Shown piece by piece: positions 34,660 through 49,400 of a stretch of DNA of 64,000 nucleotides; the first letter of the stretch is position 1; each line of letters begins with the position of its first letter. The notes beneath the pieces are model-generated. The model was not told the DNA's origin. It did no database searches and saw only the letters and a list, made by a program, of their open reading frames with translations. This DNA is from Branchiostoma floridae (taxonomy: Eukaryota; Chordata; Leptocardii; Amphioxiformes; Branchiostomatidae), in the NCBI RefSeq assembly GCF_000003815.2, contig NC_049982.1, positions 14,285,704-14,349,703 on the forward strand, given 5' to 3'. A program made the translations under genes and the position numbers.

Positions 34660-35020
34660 GGCCACACCAATTTAATTTCTTGGTTCACGGATTCGCTCGC
34701 TCCTATTTGTTGGGAAAAAAAAATAAAAATAAAAATTACTACTCAGCAAATTTTCACCATTAATGAAACCATTCACCAACTTTCTGGTGTAGCAAACATA
34801 AAAACTGACACTACTTTTGTAATTCTCAACGAACAGGTGCTGTTACTGTACAGTAATAGTGTTTTTGTACTTTTTTCAAGCTGAAAACTTTTTTCTTTAT
34901 GTTTGGGATTAGCCCTTACCTTTACCCGAACCATTTTACAATTTTTATTTTTATTTCGCCCTCTCACTCCTTATTTTTTATGAAAAAATCCGTGAGCCAA
35001 GAAATTAAATTGGCGTGGCC
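34660..35020. mobile_element. MITE, family member 1
   Basis: Ends are inverted repeats: GGCCACACCAATTTAATTTC on the left and its near-complement (AATTAAATTGGCGTGGCC) on the right; the match runs on through TTGG-TCACGGATT for roughly 35 bp. The inside is AT-rich and non-coding. A flanking TA on each side could be the target duplication, but an extra G at the left end makes this uncertain. Confidence 0.75.
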
Positions 35021-35984
35021 TAGCATTTCCTCATAAATTGTGCAAATTATGCCATGACTTGCATAATTTGTGTAACATTCAACTTTACTTAACTTCCTGA
35101 TGCTGCAAGTATGAACTGCTCATCATTTACCAAAATTGAACTACAAAGTATTTTACTCCTTAATTATACAAATAGTAAACCAATTCTCTGAGCTCCAGAT
35201 ACAAAATTAAATCCCCCTGAACTTAAATGCAGTTATAAGCCAGCATGAATAATGCTTTTGCCCTGCTATGTGCGATGATGACAAGGTTGGTGACCTCATG
35301 TCCTTCAGGTGTAGCCCTGACCTAGATGTAACTCAGTAACTAGGCTGTGAATGACACTTGGTCCCCAGCTGCAACATGTTGGTGATCTCACAGTCATACA
35401 GACAAGATACAGAAGATACCTGCAGATTATCAGATGCTTCTCTGGTGTCAAAAATCACTCAAAATGTTCTACTTCTTTCCATGAAGTCATGCACGTTTCT
35501 TCTTTCCACTAGAATAACCAATTAAGTCTCAAATGGCACCATACCCTAGCTAATGGTAGTCATGTAATGTCCGTCTTTCAATGAGCTTTTTTCATCCCTG
35601 AGAACATGCATGTTACATAAAATTGTATCTTTTGTGACACACCTTGGCTTCAGGAGAAGCAAAAGGATAGTCTTACTAATTACTGAAGTGACCTTAGAGT
35701 TAAATTGCTGAGAAATGGAAACAAACAAATCCCTGGGAAGCCAAACAAGCTGACATTGAGACCACAACATTGGGCATTCCCTGCTTGAACTGCAGCACCA
35801 TTCTAAAATGCATCTTGATGAAGCAGATACAAATTACAAACCTATCAAGAAATATGAAGTCTTTGAATGTTTTGATGGAAAGTATTAAATGAGGATAATG
35901 TATAAGCTCAACTTATATTGGCACAACATTTTATTAGCTTTTGAATGAATGACTGCTAAAAGTAAAACTTCCATCACTGCATCA

Positions 35985-36420
35985 TGCCACACCAATTTAA
36001 TTTGTTGCTTCTCGACTCATCTCCAGACCCATTTTTTTCCGATTTGTAACCTGTAACAAACCTATTGTGTAGTGAAAGTATACTAGAGTTTGACATGGCA
36101 CATAACAAAAATTACCATAATTATGGTAATAGTAGTAATTGAAAATAAGTAAATGCAACACACATATTTTCAGTATAAAAACAATTCCCTTTATTCAGAA
36201 CAGTACATATAGTGGTATCAAATCGAAGGAGGAGATTCATTGGTTAAATCATGCCGTGAAAAGCTGAAAACTTGACTAACCTTGTTTTTTGTGTTATATA
36301 AGCCTCATCATATGTTACCCCAGACTTCTTGCAAATTTTTTTCTCTTTTTTTCTCTCGACCGACTGCCCCAATATTTTTCTGAAAAAATCCGAGAAGCAA
36401 CAAATCAAATTGGTGTGGCC
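35985..36420. mobile_element. MITE, family member 2
   Basis: The same kind of ends as 34660-35020: GCCACACCAATTTAATTTG on the left, CAAATCAAATTGGTGTGGC on the right, followed inward by TTGCTTCTCG and its complement. The interior differs from member 1, so only the ends are shared. Two copies within 1.5 kb show the family inserts repeatedly near here. Confidence 0.75.
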
Positions 36421-39400
36421 TCAGTATACATATAATGAATTAATACCACATACAAAGTTTGTGGGGCTGCGTTGTAAACATGTCAGAGTGAGATTGCTCA
36501 AATTCAAAACTATAAAATATCATTATGAATAAGACATAACTACATATCAGACAAGTGTTAAGTCATTCAGAATGTTTTATCTTCAATTTACTACTTGCTG
36601 CAGGGATACACCGCTTACACTGTTACATACAACTTCCTTGCACCTGGGCCACTTCTGTTCCCCTCAGCAGTGTGATAGGCTCCAGAAAGCAGGACTCAAC
36701 AACTTCCAGAACAATGACTGTGCCATCAGGTGACTGGCACTGAGAGTGTTTCTAAGTTACCAGCAGGTCACTGACCTGTTACTTAAACCTTGAGTTGTCC
36801 CAGGTCATTCACCCTGAGTTCAAACCCAGCATTTCCTGCTTAGTCATACTCTTCTAAGAAATCTTGGTGGAAGAGGGATGTGGCCGGGTTACAACAGAAG
36901 AATTTGTGAGCTGATAACTTCATAATACTAAGGGCGCATATGTTCATACATTGTTCAACAAACAGGAAAGGACACAGCCATCCATCAATTTTCATGAAGA
37001 TTTGCAGATCTGTGCGACTTAATAGGCTGTATTTCAACTCTGCCTCATGCCTCAATTTTGTTTCCTACCACCAATTATCCAAGTTAAGGAAACAGTGTCA
37101 TTCAGATTATGAATGAAAGTTATACCTTAGAATTCAACCCTTATACTAGCAAAGTACTAGATGAATGTTGCACAAGGACTTCTTTATCTGATTACATTAT
37201 TATCATGTTTCTTAAGTACAGAGAAGTAACAGACGAATGTAGTCCTTGAGAGTCCCTGTTGACTTCTCAGAAAATACTTAAGGACTTAAGGAATCACTTG
37301 ATTTTCATTTTTACATGATACATTATTTACATTAATTGTATAGTCAACAAGTAATTTTTATGATTAGGAAAATAACTAACCTACCTATAACTAAACAATT
37401 CCATCCTTTGAACTTAGACTTGGCTACCCTGGTACCTCTAGTGTTTCAAATTTCTCAACAGTCATCTCAACATAGTTCATGCATTTAAATAATTAGAAAA
37501 TTAAAAACAAATGAATTTCATCATTGGCACTCTTCTTTTGGAATGGAATGAATAAATTGATACATAACTGCAATATGACAAAGCTTTAGATGGAAACAGT
37601 GACAGAACAATTTCTTCTTAGCCAAAAATATGGATGAAATCATTGAAATCATAATTCATCAAATTTCATTTCCTTAAAAGTTAAATGCACAACTGCTTTT
37701 CCTCTTTTACTAATGCCCAAATGCAAAGACACTCAGATGACAATATTTATGGCACAAATTTTTAGTCTGAGGTCACATTATAAATAAGTGACCTGACCAT
37801 GGCTCTTACACAAATGTAAACCCAAAATTGGTCTCATCTGAAGAAAAAGTTAAATGTGTTTGTTCAATATACAGGAGCACTAACTTGAGATGGCCTTGGC
37901 AGATCTAGCATTTACGAATACTTTCCTTCCAGAAATAATTACATCCAGCTGGACAAGGATAACTAGTGTAATTTGCCCTTCAAAACAAGAATGACCTTTA
38001 AGCTATGGAGGTTGCTACCAGGCAGCAATGTCATGATATCTTTCTTAAAGATAAAACTTGGCAGGCGCTTTACAGTATGTTCTGCTGACAAGTAAACTAT
38101 ATACTGCAACACTTTAGGAACATCATATCGTACTGCATGCTTAGCTTATTACTACTGTCACCGCTCATTCAAGTTCTGACCAGTCAATTTTACTGGCCGA
38201 GCCAATACGTTCCTTAACCTTTACATTTTACCATGCTATCTGACCTTCATAATCAGCCAAACATCTTTGCATTTTTCATATTCACAGTTGACTACAATAT
38301 GCCTTAAGAAACTCTGAAAGCACTGCCCATGGACTATGATGTTGCTCTCAAAGGCATAATTGAGGAAGCAGATTTACCAGGTTGTGGCTTTATCAGAAGT
38401 CAAGTTCCCTTGGAATGTGAACAAGCTGTCCCTCTTATTCTGACCATGTCAACATTCTGACTCCAAGACCCAAAACAAGTTGAAGGTAGCAGGGTGATGA
38501 GGGTGAGATGTACATTTTACTCCATGAGACCTTCACATCGAAAGCTCTCTTCAGAAGAACTTCCTGAATTAAAATAATTAATGCCCACTTATAATTATGT
38601 AAGTTAAAGTTAAAACATTTTATGGACATCGTGACAATCAACATGAAGCATATAGATTTACTTTGCGCCCATAAAAATTTACAAATTTTCACAAGGAAAC
38701 GACAAAAACAGAAATAAGCATGTTGGAAAAAAATCTAAACAACAACTGGACCTCACAACAAATGTTAAGAGACTTATCTAAAAGATAAATCTTGTCATCT
38801 TCAAAAAACAAAGAATATTTTATACAATTATGTTAATATTGTTATGCTTGGTCTGGTCATTTCCAGTCTTGCTCCACAAAATGTTAAACTTGAACAGAAT
38901 TCATGTTTTTTCTTAAAAGTACCTTTATGGCCTAGTATCACTGTAAAAGCCAAAATAATTATCACAATTTCTCTGTAGTATTTACTTCCCTACAATATTT
39001 GTGACCTCAACTATCATTTTCAACCTCCTCTGCAGTGCAGCAAGGCTGCAGTGGACCAACACCCAAACTGGATATTCACAACACTGTCAGCACTCCCTAG
39101 TAACGTTGATTCAAAGAGCACTACTTCCAACAGGAAGAACGCCACAAGATAGAACAGCTAATTATTTACATAATATCATTCCGATGACGTCAGTTTCTCA
39201 TGGTAATATGGTAATTTTATGCTAATGAACCAAAACAAACCAAAAATAGATCGATGATTCGTTGTCACGGGACTTTCCCAGAGAAAAGCACCGCCCTAAA
39301 CCGGTACAGAAACCAAAACAAACCTCCCTATGCGAGAGCTCTCTGGAACTTTCCAGATTTTTTCACACCAACTCGATGAAATGTTACAAACAAAGTATGA

Positions 39401-40840
39401 ATTAACCAATGTCACATTCTTTTGCACAGCGACAGCGCTAAAAACCATATCCGAGGCGGCTACATCGACTTGGCAACACCGCCAACTTGTCGGGCAACCT
39501 GCATGCTGCACCCGTGGCACCCAGAAATTATCTACCGCAAAAAATCCCTTGTTGTATTAGTAAAATCACCTTCATTTTCTCCTCAGACTTTAGAGATGTC
39601 ATATGAAGTTATAAGATGCTTGGAAAGAGCCCGCCACAGGGTTTAGCCTGTAAAAACAATCGGCCCCAGATCATGGTTGCATCATGCGCTAGCCTACTTG
39701 CACGTTAGTCGGCAGTACAAAACATTCCTTAGTCGAGGCCCCAAAACTAATATTTTTCATCGGCTATGCTCTAAATGTCGGCCAGATTTTAAAAAGCATG
39801 CCCAGTCATATATGCAAGATTGCATCATGCCGTGCCTCGGGGTTTTCACGGCCTGGCACCTCCAAACGACCTTTGTACCAGTTGTGGCCATATTGTTTTG
39901 ATCGGGCATGAGGATTGCGCAATCACAGGCAACAGCCTTGTTGTCAGTATGCAAGTCTGTACATTTCCATGGCTTAGAACATGCATGGACGTCACCAAAT
40001 AATTCAGAGGATGCTTTGTGAGATGAAGAAATGTCTAAAATGTCACATGTGCACAGATTACTTTGGAAACGACGGAGACACTGGCAACTTGAATCTGAGG
40101 GGATCAGGAGCGCCGAGCACTGAGAACCTCCACATCGCTCAGTTTAGCAAATAATAATAACAATACTAGCTCGCAAATCTTTCCCCACACAATGCACTTT
40201 CCTGCCTACAAAACGACCTCAATAAACAGTTAAACTCGTGGAATGACAATATACAATTATTTCTATTGACTTCCTCAATTTCCTGCTGCTGGGGCCCAAG
40301 AAGGGTCAGAGGTGAATCTCAAAAACAGGTATAAACAACCATGACAACCCAACCTAAGGACATTATTCCTTATTTTGTGTGTCTCTTAATACATTTCACA
40401 TACGGTTTTGCGAATGAATACATTGTTCGGTAATATTGCGTATGCAATTTTCGTTATATTTGCTCGAAAATTGAAACAAACAGCTCGATTAAAGATGGCA
40501 TATTCTTGAAACTGCACGCCAAACGTTAACATGACAACATTGGCGAGATAGAATCCACATTTTTTTTCCAATATGAATTTCCAAACGATTTGTTATGTTC
40601 TACACTTATTAATTATACGTGGGTGTCACAGCTTTGGTGTTGTGACATGCTCAGAGGTAAGGTGGAAAGCACGAACACCAACCTGCACTGAAGATCCCTA
40701 AACCCCGAAGCTCCTTCTAACGTAGTTCGGTGGACTCAAGCTTGAGCAATGTCCAAAGTTGCGATGTTGACCAGAAGAAATGTTAGATTGGCTCTGTTTC
40801 TGCAAACTTCAGCTGTAATCCGTAAAAATCTGGAACCAAA
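36421..40840. other. No gene recognised
   Basis: AT-rich, non-coding by inspection. Possibly a 5' non-coding intron of CREBRF. Confidence 0.4.
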
Positions 40841-41070
40841 CAAGTAACGTTTACCTCCTTGTCTTCCCCAGGTTTTGTTTTCGTTCTGTCAAGTCACGGG
40901 GCACGGAGGTATCTTACCCACGTGATACTACGTAACAATAAACTGACCAATCAGAGATCAGAATTACGGCCGACGCCCCTCCCTCGATTGAAATGTCTTG
41001 TAAAGAGAATCTATATTTTCATCTTTAATCTGGTTTATAAAGAAATAAGATGACACGAGAACGACGCGGT
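40841..41070 (-). promoter_or_regulatory. Candidate CREBRF promoter and non-coding first exon
   Basis: On the minus strand this patch is richer in CpG than its surroundings and contains CACGTGGG, a CRE-like TACGTA and an inverted CCAAT. It is followed by GACAAGGAG|GTAAACG, a donor-like site at 40855. The CREBRF exon at 30969 begins after an acceptor (TTTTACAG), so a non-coding first exon must exist upstream. This is a guess at its position. Confidence 0.25.
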
Positions 41071-42779
41071 CATGTTAGAGCCAAATTAGCGCCAGTGATG
41101 AACCTTACTTACAAAAAAGTGATTGTATTCTTCAAATATACCCAGCAATGTACCACAGCCAACATATCTCAATATATGGGAAATGGTTTGTTCTAAAATT
41201 CTTCTACAAGGCATTCTCGGTAATGCATGGTCCCATAACCTGCCCAAACAGGTTGCGGCTGGCGCCCTGCCAGGTGGAAAATTACCTGCAACCTTCCGTA
41301 CCACACTAGCACCGTTCATCTCTATTCTCCAAGCAGATGTCCGGCTTCGGCTCGTTTATGATTGTTCACTGCTACCTAACCCGCTTCCTGGATATGTTAT
41401 AAATATTCTTTAACTTACTTATGGAATTACAAATTGCCTGTGTTTTGCCCATGGCACTTAATCATATAAATTATACATATATAATATACTTGGTTTTCCA
41501 TGATGCAGATTTATAAGTTGTAGCTCTATTACTTTCAAGATATTTGCGCAGGAGCCAAAATAAACAAAAATAAATAAATACATCTTACTTTGAACTACTC
41601 AATTTTTGTCATTGGTCTGATGGTATTGAAAAGCTTACGATGTAAACGTTATGCAATATGTGTCTGTAACGTTGTGTCGGCAATCGCAAACTTTGATTTG
41701 ATCTTCATGGTGCAGGAAATATGCACTTGTTATTTGGACATTTTCTTACCACCACCGCAAGACGACTATCCGTGAGAATATTTGCCAAGGGGAGTCTAGA
41801 ATACCATGGCAGAAGCACTGCGTGCATGTGCGGGCTTTTCTGCACCCTGTTATTGTGTTGCGTCCACTACCTGTACAACATTGACGACTGTGCATGCTGA
41901 AAGCGAATGATGGATGTCATACATTTGTAAAGACTTATTAGTTTCATGATTACAAATATGCAAAATTTGCATCGTTATCGGTACATGTTTAATAGGTATT
42001 GTTAACAATTTGTGAAGGGGACAATGTGGAGGGGACCAGAGTTGTCACAAAACAAGATCAAGGAGTTTTGAGACGACTTTGGTCCCCTTTGCACAGAAGA
42101 ATGAGCAAACTTTGATTGGGACAGATTTCGGTGCTTTCGTCATCAAACAGCATGCTTCTCGAGCTCGTTAGTTGGGAAAGCTGGTTTTCTCTCGTGCTAT
42201 TTTCTCCTACCTCCCACTGCCCTTATCTAACACTCAGCCACGCCTGTTGAATTCGGAATGGCCTGTTATCGATGACAGGAGCAACGTGAGCAGTTTTATA
42301 ATGGCGTTTACGTCACTATAGGATGACCTGGATTAATGACACAGTTACAGGTGGTTGGCAGTAGCACGGGGGACTGCTCGGTATATTGTATTCTCGCTGG
42401 AGTCCAAGTATTATACTTAGTGCAATAGATAATTTGCCAAATGAGATATCATGGCAGTGGAATTGAACGTGAGCCAATGGTGGTTAATCACAGTAGTGAC
42501 TATGTGTCTGTCTGTTTGTTTGGTTGTGAACAGCATAACTTAAGTCATCGATGGACTTCTATGATATTTGATATGGTTGGTAAATGTTGGCACCAGGTGA
42601 AGAAGCGACTAGATTTTTGCCGATGGTACTGTATCGGAACTTCCGCTTTGGTTACTTCGAGTTCTGGACATATTTTGTAATTTTTAAGTGGTAACGTTAG
42701 GTAGGGGCAAGGTGGGGTAAGGAGTAGTGGTGCAGGTTTGGGCCCCCATAGTGGCTATTTTTGGACCTACAGGGGCTGA
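41071..42779. other. No gene recognised
   Basis: Short frames only; no terminal repeats or tandem arrays noticed. Confidence 0.4.
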
Positions 42780-45550
42780 TTTATTGGGGCTTTGAAAAAG
42801 ATTAATTCATGAAGAGGTTCTCGGATCATCATGAATTTTGGTATGCAGATATGTTACATAATTGCATGCTAATTCTGCAAAGCAAATCATGATCTAATTT
42901 GCATAATCATTGAATATATTTTGTAAATCCTCTGCATTCCATGATAGGATTATTAAAACATGTGACATCTGTTAGGCAAGGATATGTTATGGATGACATG
43001 TATCCTATGCAGATTCAACATCTAATGCGCGGGCAAGAAAGAGATGCCGACAATTTCAATTTTCGGACCATAAGCCTAATTGAAAAAGAAGTGGAATGAC
43101 CATATCATGGTTTCACAACAAAGAAATCATTTATTCATGTATTCGATAATGTAGCAAGTGACACTAGTGTCAACATTAAAATCATTAAACAGAATAAATG
43201 ACATTTGTCTGACAAAGAAAACTAATAATACCAGCCCGCATATCCAATCATGGCTATCGTTTAATCTGACACACTGGCAGCTTAAAAGTCGCTTTACAGC
43301 TGCCCTTGAAGATGTGTGGTCATGTGTAAAAGGGATGAAAAACAGTTCACAGTTCCCACGGCGTCTGTACCAGCCCTGGCTGATTGGGGTTACCAGCGGA
43401 CATGAAATGACCTTGTAATAGAACGTGCGCTCTGCAATCTTATATATCGGGTCAATGTCCTGTAGGTAAATGGCACCGGTTGGACGCAACCATTAACGTC
43501 GTACAGCAGGATAGTTGACCTAGTTGGTATATTTTGACGTAACATACACATACCGATATCATTCGACGCACATAATGTATTTTATAGGTTTTTTATTTAG
43601 AACATAACGTTATAACTTAACGTTTTCATTGTTTGTTTTTATTTAGGACATGCATGTAACGTGAACGTTAGGAGATCATTCTCGAGTACTGGGAAAATGG
43701 GAATTTGGGCATACGTAACGTTAGACCTGTCCGTCCCTGGTCTTGAAGAATGGACTATACCAGTATACCACCAAATAACATTTGGAGCAAGTCCCGAGAA
43801 GTCTTCTATCTGTATTTTTTCCTTTGTTTAGATTCATTACCTCCATGAAAAATGAGGCTTTGTTGTGTCTGTCTGTCTATCTGTCTGTCTGTGTGTGTGT
43901 TTTCGGATATTTGTGGTCAGTATAACTTTAGAACCTCTGGATGGTTTGTAATTGGTATGTCTTCAGATGGGGATTAGTAAGGCGAAGGTAAAGATCGATT
44001 TTGGTCCCCCTTGTGTGTGACCTTAGTACTGCAGTACTTCCGGGTTTTGTATCTTTTTGTGTCTTGGACATGCTATGGTTTTAAAATATTTTGGTGGCAG
44101 ATAGTTTTTGGTCTAGTGAAGAAGTTGTGTAGGTTATTTGGACCCGTTAGCAGTTCACTCTGGAACTGCAGGTACATTTTTGGAAAAATATTTTTAAGGA
44201 GGAAAATCAAGGAGCCTTTATCAGACATAAGCTCTTTGGAACGACGAATTTCCATGGTCTTCGGTAACAGTTATGCAGAGAGTTTAGACGAGATGTACAC
44301 AAGGATGTAATTATTACTTAATTTGCATAGTTAATGAGGAAGGCCTGTTGTATTTGCCATGATGGGACTTTATAACCGTCAAGTATATGATTCATGGCAG
44401 GTGAATGATTAGCATATACTAGTACTAATAAGACTTCAATTTGAATAATCGACGTGAAAGTGCCATGATTCCATAGTGGCGGGACTACCAAACGTTGCTT
44501 GTGACACTTGTAAGCTAGACATGTGTCCATCATAATGTATAGTTTATGTAAATGTACAAACCATTTGCATAATTTACAATAGAATGTTAATTTGCAAATG
44601 GAATTTTGTATTTACAATTGTAAAAAAATTGACATCTACATATATAATATGTGTTTTTTGGTGAAGACGACCATCATTAATGCTCTTGTTTTGTTTTGTT
44701 TTGTAGAAATAGCTGACCGGTATATTTGCAGTTACAGTTAGCGATTATGTTTGTCGATGAACAGAGTACACCGAGAAGGCCGAGATAGATTGTCCTGATA
44801 TTTGGTGCGCCGGTAGTTCTTTTGAGACTTTGAAATGATTTGACTTGGGGCCCCTTCAACGGCTTATTAATGGCGCCTTCCAATTTGAAATCTAGTGTTC
44901 TGGACATGCTACGGTCATGATTTTTGAGTGGCTCTTGGGAGAGAGAATACACTGTGTGGTGATGGGCGCCCTAGCGCTTTTCTGAACCGTATGAGTAAGT
45001 TTTGTTTGAGACTTCGAACTTCGGAAAATAACTGAAGAGGGGGTGGGCGGATGGTCGTGATTTTTATGTATTTAGATAGCTAAACGATGCCTGACAAAAT
45101 GAAATGGTGAGGCCAATCAGATCCGATTTGCACAATTAATGAGAAAATTCTATAAACCCACTGCGCCCCATGATCGGACTATTCAAGTATGTGACATTTG
45201 TAACTGAGGAAGAGACCGGAGGGATATTGGTGAGTAAAATCATGCAAATTTCGACATAATGGTAAATGAAGGTGAACATCGTTGAATATAGATTATGCAA
45301 ATTAGGACCTCAGTTGCGTATTTCATAAGAAAATGCTAGAATATCCTTTCTTGATAACATTTTCATATTCATACTATGGACAGCTTCTGTTATGTAGATG
45401 CTTAATTGATATTTTGTATATTTGCAAATGAGGACCCCATCAGCATAATCGATGAGAAACACTTAATGGTCATCAGTTTTAAAGTTCAAAATCATTTGAC
45501 GAAGTTATGAAGTCGGGGATCGAGGTATAGTCTGTTAATATTTCTTGATA
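42780..45550. repeat. Decayed repeat field with recurring 80-110 bp motif
   Basis: Three diverged copies of one motif occur near 42896-42985, 44312-44400 and 45127-45212. Each has ATTTGCATAATTAATGAG or a variant, then about 30 bp later CCATGATNGGACTAT, and two of them GTGACATYTGT. Stretches between them begin with a microsatellite at 43865-43900 (TCTG then TG). The whole looks like an old, internally repetitive element without coding capacity. Class unknown. Confidence 0.5.
43865..43900. repeat. TCTG/TG microsatellite
   Basis: About six tetranucleotide units with one TCTA variant, then five TG units. Confidence 0.9.
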
Positions 45551-46274
45551 TGGAGCTGTCGTATGTTTAGTCGTGATCAATGGAACTTTGGTCGCTTGTC
45601 TTACCATATTGTTAATCTGCTTAGTTCTAAGTTTGAGCTAGAAGCGATGGTCTTGAATGAACGTTCCTTGTCGACGGGAACCAGCCGACCCCCACCTCGC
45701 TTTTTCTGCCCAGACCATTGCTGAGCCGTGTCCGCGGTGATTCCCTCACTGCCTGGTGGGGAGGACTGCATGTAGTTCCCGTCAGTCAGTCGGGATGGGA
45801 TGGACGCACGGTGCTCCTTATTGGCCGCTGCACATTACAGAAAACCATTATGCATTGCAAAGGGTTTAGATCTACAACATTAATTTTTACCTCTATGAAT
45901 AGGTGTCTCATAGTTTGCGTAGTATAGCTTTAAACCCATGTCAATCTAACGCCATTTGAAGCTGCAGATTCATTCAATCATATATGGGTTACAACAAGCA
46001 GAAGAAACTTTTGCCAAACACGCAGGCCAATATACTATTTTCCGACTAGCACTGGTAGAAATTTGAGATGGGCGCAAGCGGTCAGCTGACCTGCTTCCCG
46101 GGTGAACTTGAGGGGAGGGCACCAGGTAAGTCTACGCACAGTCACATGGATCAACAGGCCCAGTAACCATGCCAGCATCAACGTCAGCGTCACCGACTTG
46201 ATGTAGTTTAACAGGGAGCCAGGTTCGTCTGTGATTTCGGGTGCCCGCTAGGGGGCGAGAACAAGAACAGTTAA

Positions 46275-46481
46275 GGCCTAGGTCACAATTCCCGATCCGG
46301 GGCCCGGTCGGGTAGCTTTTGGAAACGAAAAATATTGATAAGAAAGGAAGGCAACACAATACACAGAACGTAAAACATTAGCCAGGAGCATAATTTGTTT
46401 ATATTCCTTAACTTGAAAAACTTATTTTTCGTTTCCGCAAACATCCCGGCCGGGCCCCGTTTCGAAAATGTGACCTAAGCC
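46275..46481. mobile_element. PIF/Harbinger-like MITE, 207 bp
   Basis: The left end GGCCTAGGTCACA and the right end (complement GGCTTAGGTCACA) start inverted repeats of about 60 bp that also share GGGGCCCGG and GGAAACGAAAAATA. TAA flanks both sides (46272-46274, 46482-46484). The ends differ from the 31.9-kb element, so this is another family of the same likely superfamily. Confidence 0.75.
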
Positions 46482-46484
46482 TAA

Positions 46485-49400
46485 GTAGGCAAGTTGTGAC
46501 AACAGCACAAGGAACTTGATAAAGGGCATCCTTGATATATCCGACGCGAATTTACGGTTTACTATTTGTGTGATAATGTTATTTGTGTGATCACAATCAC
46601 TGGTGCACACAGGCACGCTGTGCCACCGGTAAAGTAACACTACATACACAGAGTGACAGACGCTACCGAAACTTGGAACAGTCATCTTGACGAAGGTACC
46701 GGTAATAGATTAAAGAACTTACTATTCTTGGCTTTCCAAAGTAAACTTTGATCGCAAAGAACAAGTTTGTATCCATGTCTGTCCGTCCTTCCAAGCCTTG
46801 ATGTTGAAACTATACCAAAGTAGAACGTATTTACCTGCTGTACGACTGTGAAAGGACGAAAGGTGTGGTCAAATGTGACAAGTCTTTCACAAACGCATGC
46901 TGTTGTAAAAGCTGACGTGAAGCCTTTGTCATTTCAAAGGACCTTGTCAACCCGAATGGCGCAAACATCAACACCATTAGCTTCAGTGCAATTAATGATA
47001 AAGCGTGTAGGTGGGGTAGACTCCTAAATAATGCATGAGGCCATCTCTTCATTACCTCATTTAAGGATTACATATTTTCTGATTCATGTATTCGATCACG
47101 GTACATGTAACGTTACTGTAACTGTGTAAGGCCAACATCTAGTTTACCTGAAATATGATATGTAGAAAATTGTAGCATCCATGCAGATTTAAGACTTTGC
47201 TATGGCAACTGTTTGAATTTATGCAACATATTATTACATTACAGTAAAATGATCCCAACCTTGACATCCACGCGCAAAACAACCCTCAGGTGGCAAATAG
47301 GTTCTTTCTACTCAATCACTCCTCCTACCAGATATCAAGTGAAGTGCAACATACATGTAGTTACCCATAATGCAGCAAGCAATGAATCAGAAACAGCTGG
47401 ATTCTGAAGAATGTAGATTTTTATTTTGTAAGATATGAAGGTGGGTGAAATCGTTTATCCTCCAAGACAGCGGAGACCATACAGATGCAGAAACACAGAT
47501 CGTGGTCAAAAGAATTGACCATGATTCCACCAAATACTACACCTTATTTGTGGTACTACTGGGGTCCTTGGGTATAAATAGCAACTTCCCATACCTCCGG
47601 TATAAACATGTATATTAAGCTGTGGATACCACAATATAGAGTGAAGCACAATATCTCAGATGATATGTCCACCATGACATGTCTTACAGCTTAAAAAGCT
47701 AAGATATTGACTATTATGAGACTTCCAACGTGGTTTCCTAGAAGATGAGATGATGAAGACTAGTGGCTAACTTTCTATTTGAAAATAACTAACATTACTT
47801 TATTCTACAATGTAACAACATAAAGATACTGGTCCCTCAATTTGAACTACAAGAATGTTGCCCAAAACAGTCACTGAAATGACAGTTGTGAATAAATAAC
47901 CTTGTAATCAACTACAAGAATGTGGACAATGATACATGACGTACATGTCCTTCACAGCCTTTCCAACTGTCTTTGCTTGCTTGCTAATTCAAGCATGTAA
48001 CACTGTAGAGTTTCACACTTTTTCAAACATGTGCATATATATTTTAAAGATCTCTGTACCATCCTAGTTAGTTTGAATCAGATCTTATTGTAGTTGGGAT
48101 GGTACATGAATTACAAAGAGTTATCAGTATGTGAGAACAGCACATCTGAACAACTAACTTGACTCGATCCCCTTAATCTATAAGCCAGTAACAGGTGATA
48201 TCCTTGATTCAAAACAATTTTAAGGCTCTATACCCTGGTAAGTTGACAGTAACTCTATACATGTTTAACTGTTATGTGAGTTCATGGGCACAATGTGCTG
48301 ATAAACCCCCAAAACTTTATAAATAATTTATTGACAGCTTCCTATGCTGTCATCAATGAATAAATAATATATTACCTAAAAGACAAAGTGGCACATACGT
48401 TATATCAATGGGGGTTCTTACGAGTCCAAAAAGTACCAGAGAACCCATGTACACACATGGTGGATTGGATGATATGAAATGTACCGTGCTAAATATCAAA
48501 ATAACCATTGTTGTAGCAAAGAGGTACAAGTATGTATACCAAAATGTTAACATGGTAGTATGTGTACGAATTGACTACTTCCCTGTGTAATGACAAATAC
48601 CGGTATTTCTGAATACAAGGATGTTACACTTTGTCTTTAAGGATCTATGTTGAGACAGAATGTTGTCCCATAACCAACCTCTATTTCCTAAAATAAAATT
48701 CTCTGTAAGTCTTTTAAAATAAACTGTTTGAAGTTTGCATTGCTCTTTTTGTACAACTTAAAATTCCACGATTTCTCCTATGGCAGTGAAACTGTTTGAG
48801 TCCTTTCAGGTTTTAGATTTGAATTCTGCAGCTTTTTTTCAAAGGTTTTCAAGAGACAGAACATTGATTCTGATTTCATTGAATTTTGAAGGAAAGACAG
48901 ACCAGTTTTGGTTTGACACAATTGGATATAAGAATACTGTGGAAAATATTATATCATTCTCCCAAACTACAGAGGATTGCACACTAATAGTGTGGGATAT
49001 GTATTAGTTTTCAGTCTAAATAAATGCACTACTGGTATAGTATAATGCGTTAAAAGAAAAAGAAAATTGCTATTCATGAACAGTATTGCATAACCTTCAT
49101 TCCAACTTTATGTATCTGCACATACAATGGACTAATCTATACATAAATCTGATGTATTATCAGAATGTAGAGAAATAAAAGGATAACAATACATCTGTTG
49201 TATAATCAGAACATATGAAGAAAAAAAAAGAAAGTTAAGAGAATAACATGCCTCTGTTTCAACATTTGAATAGTACAGGCTTTTGTCCAGGGTATATTGC
49301 ACTATCTCTGGGTTTAACCCAATGGGTGGCACAGAAGAATGAGGTGGTCATTTGTTGCAGAGAACATGTTACAAAGTTTGCTACAACATACAGAGAGTGG

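Noticed and set aside
39296-41413. Cluster of 60-96 codon frames on both strands
   Set aside because: No splice-compatible ends, no family resemblance; lengths are those expected by chance.
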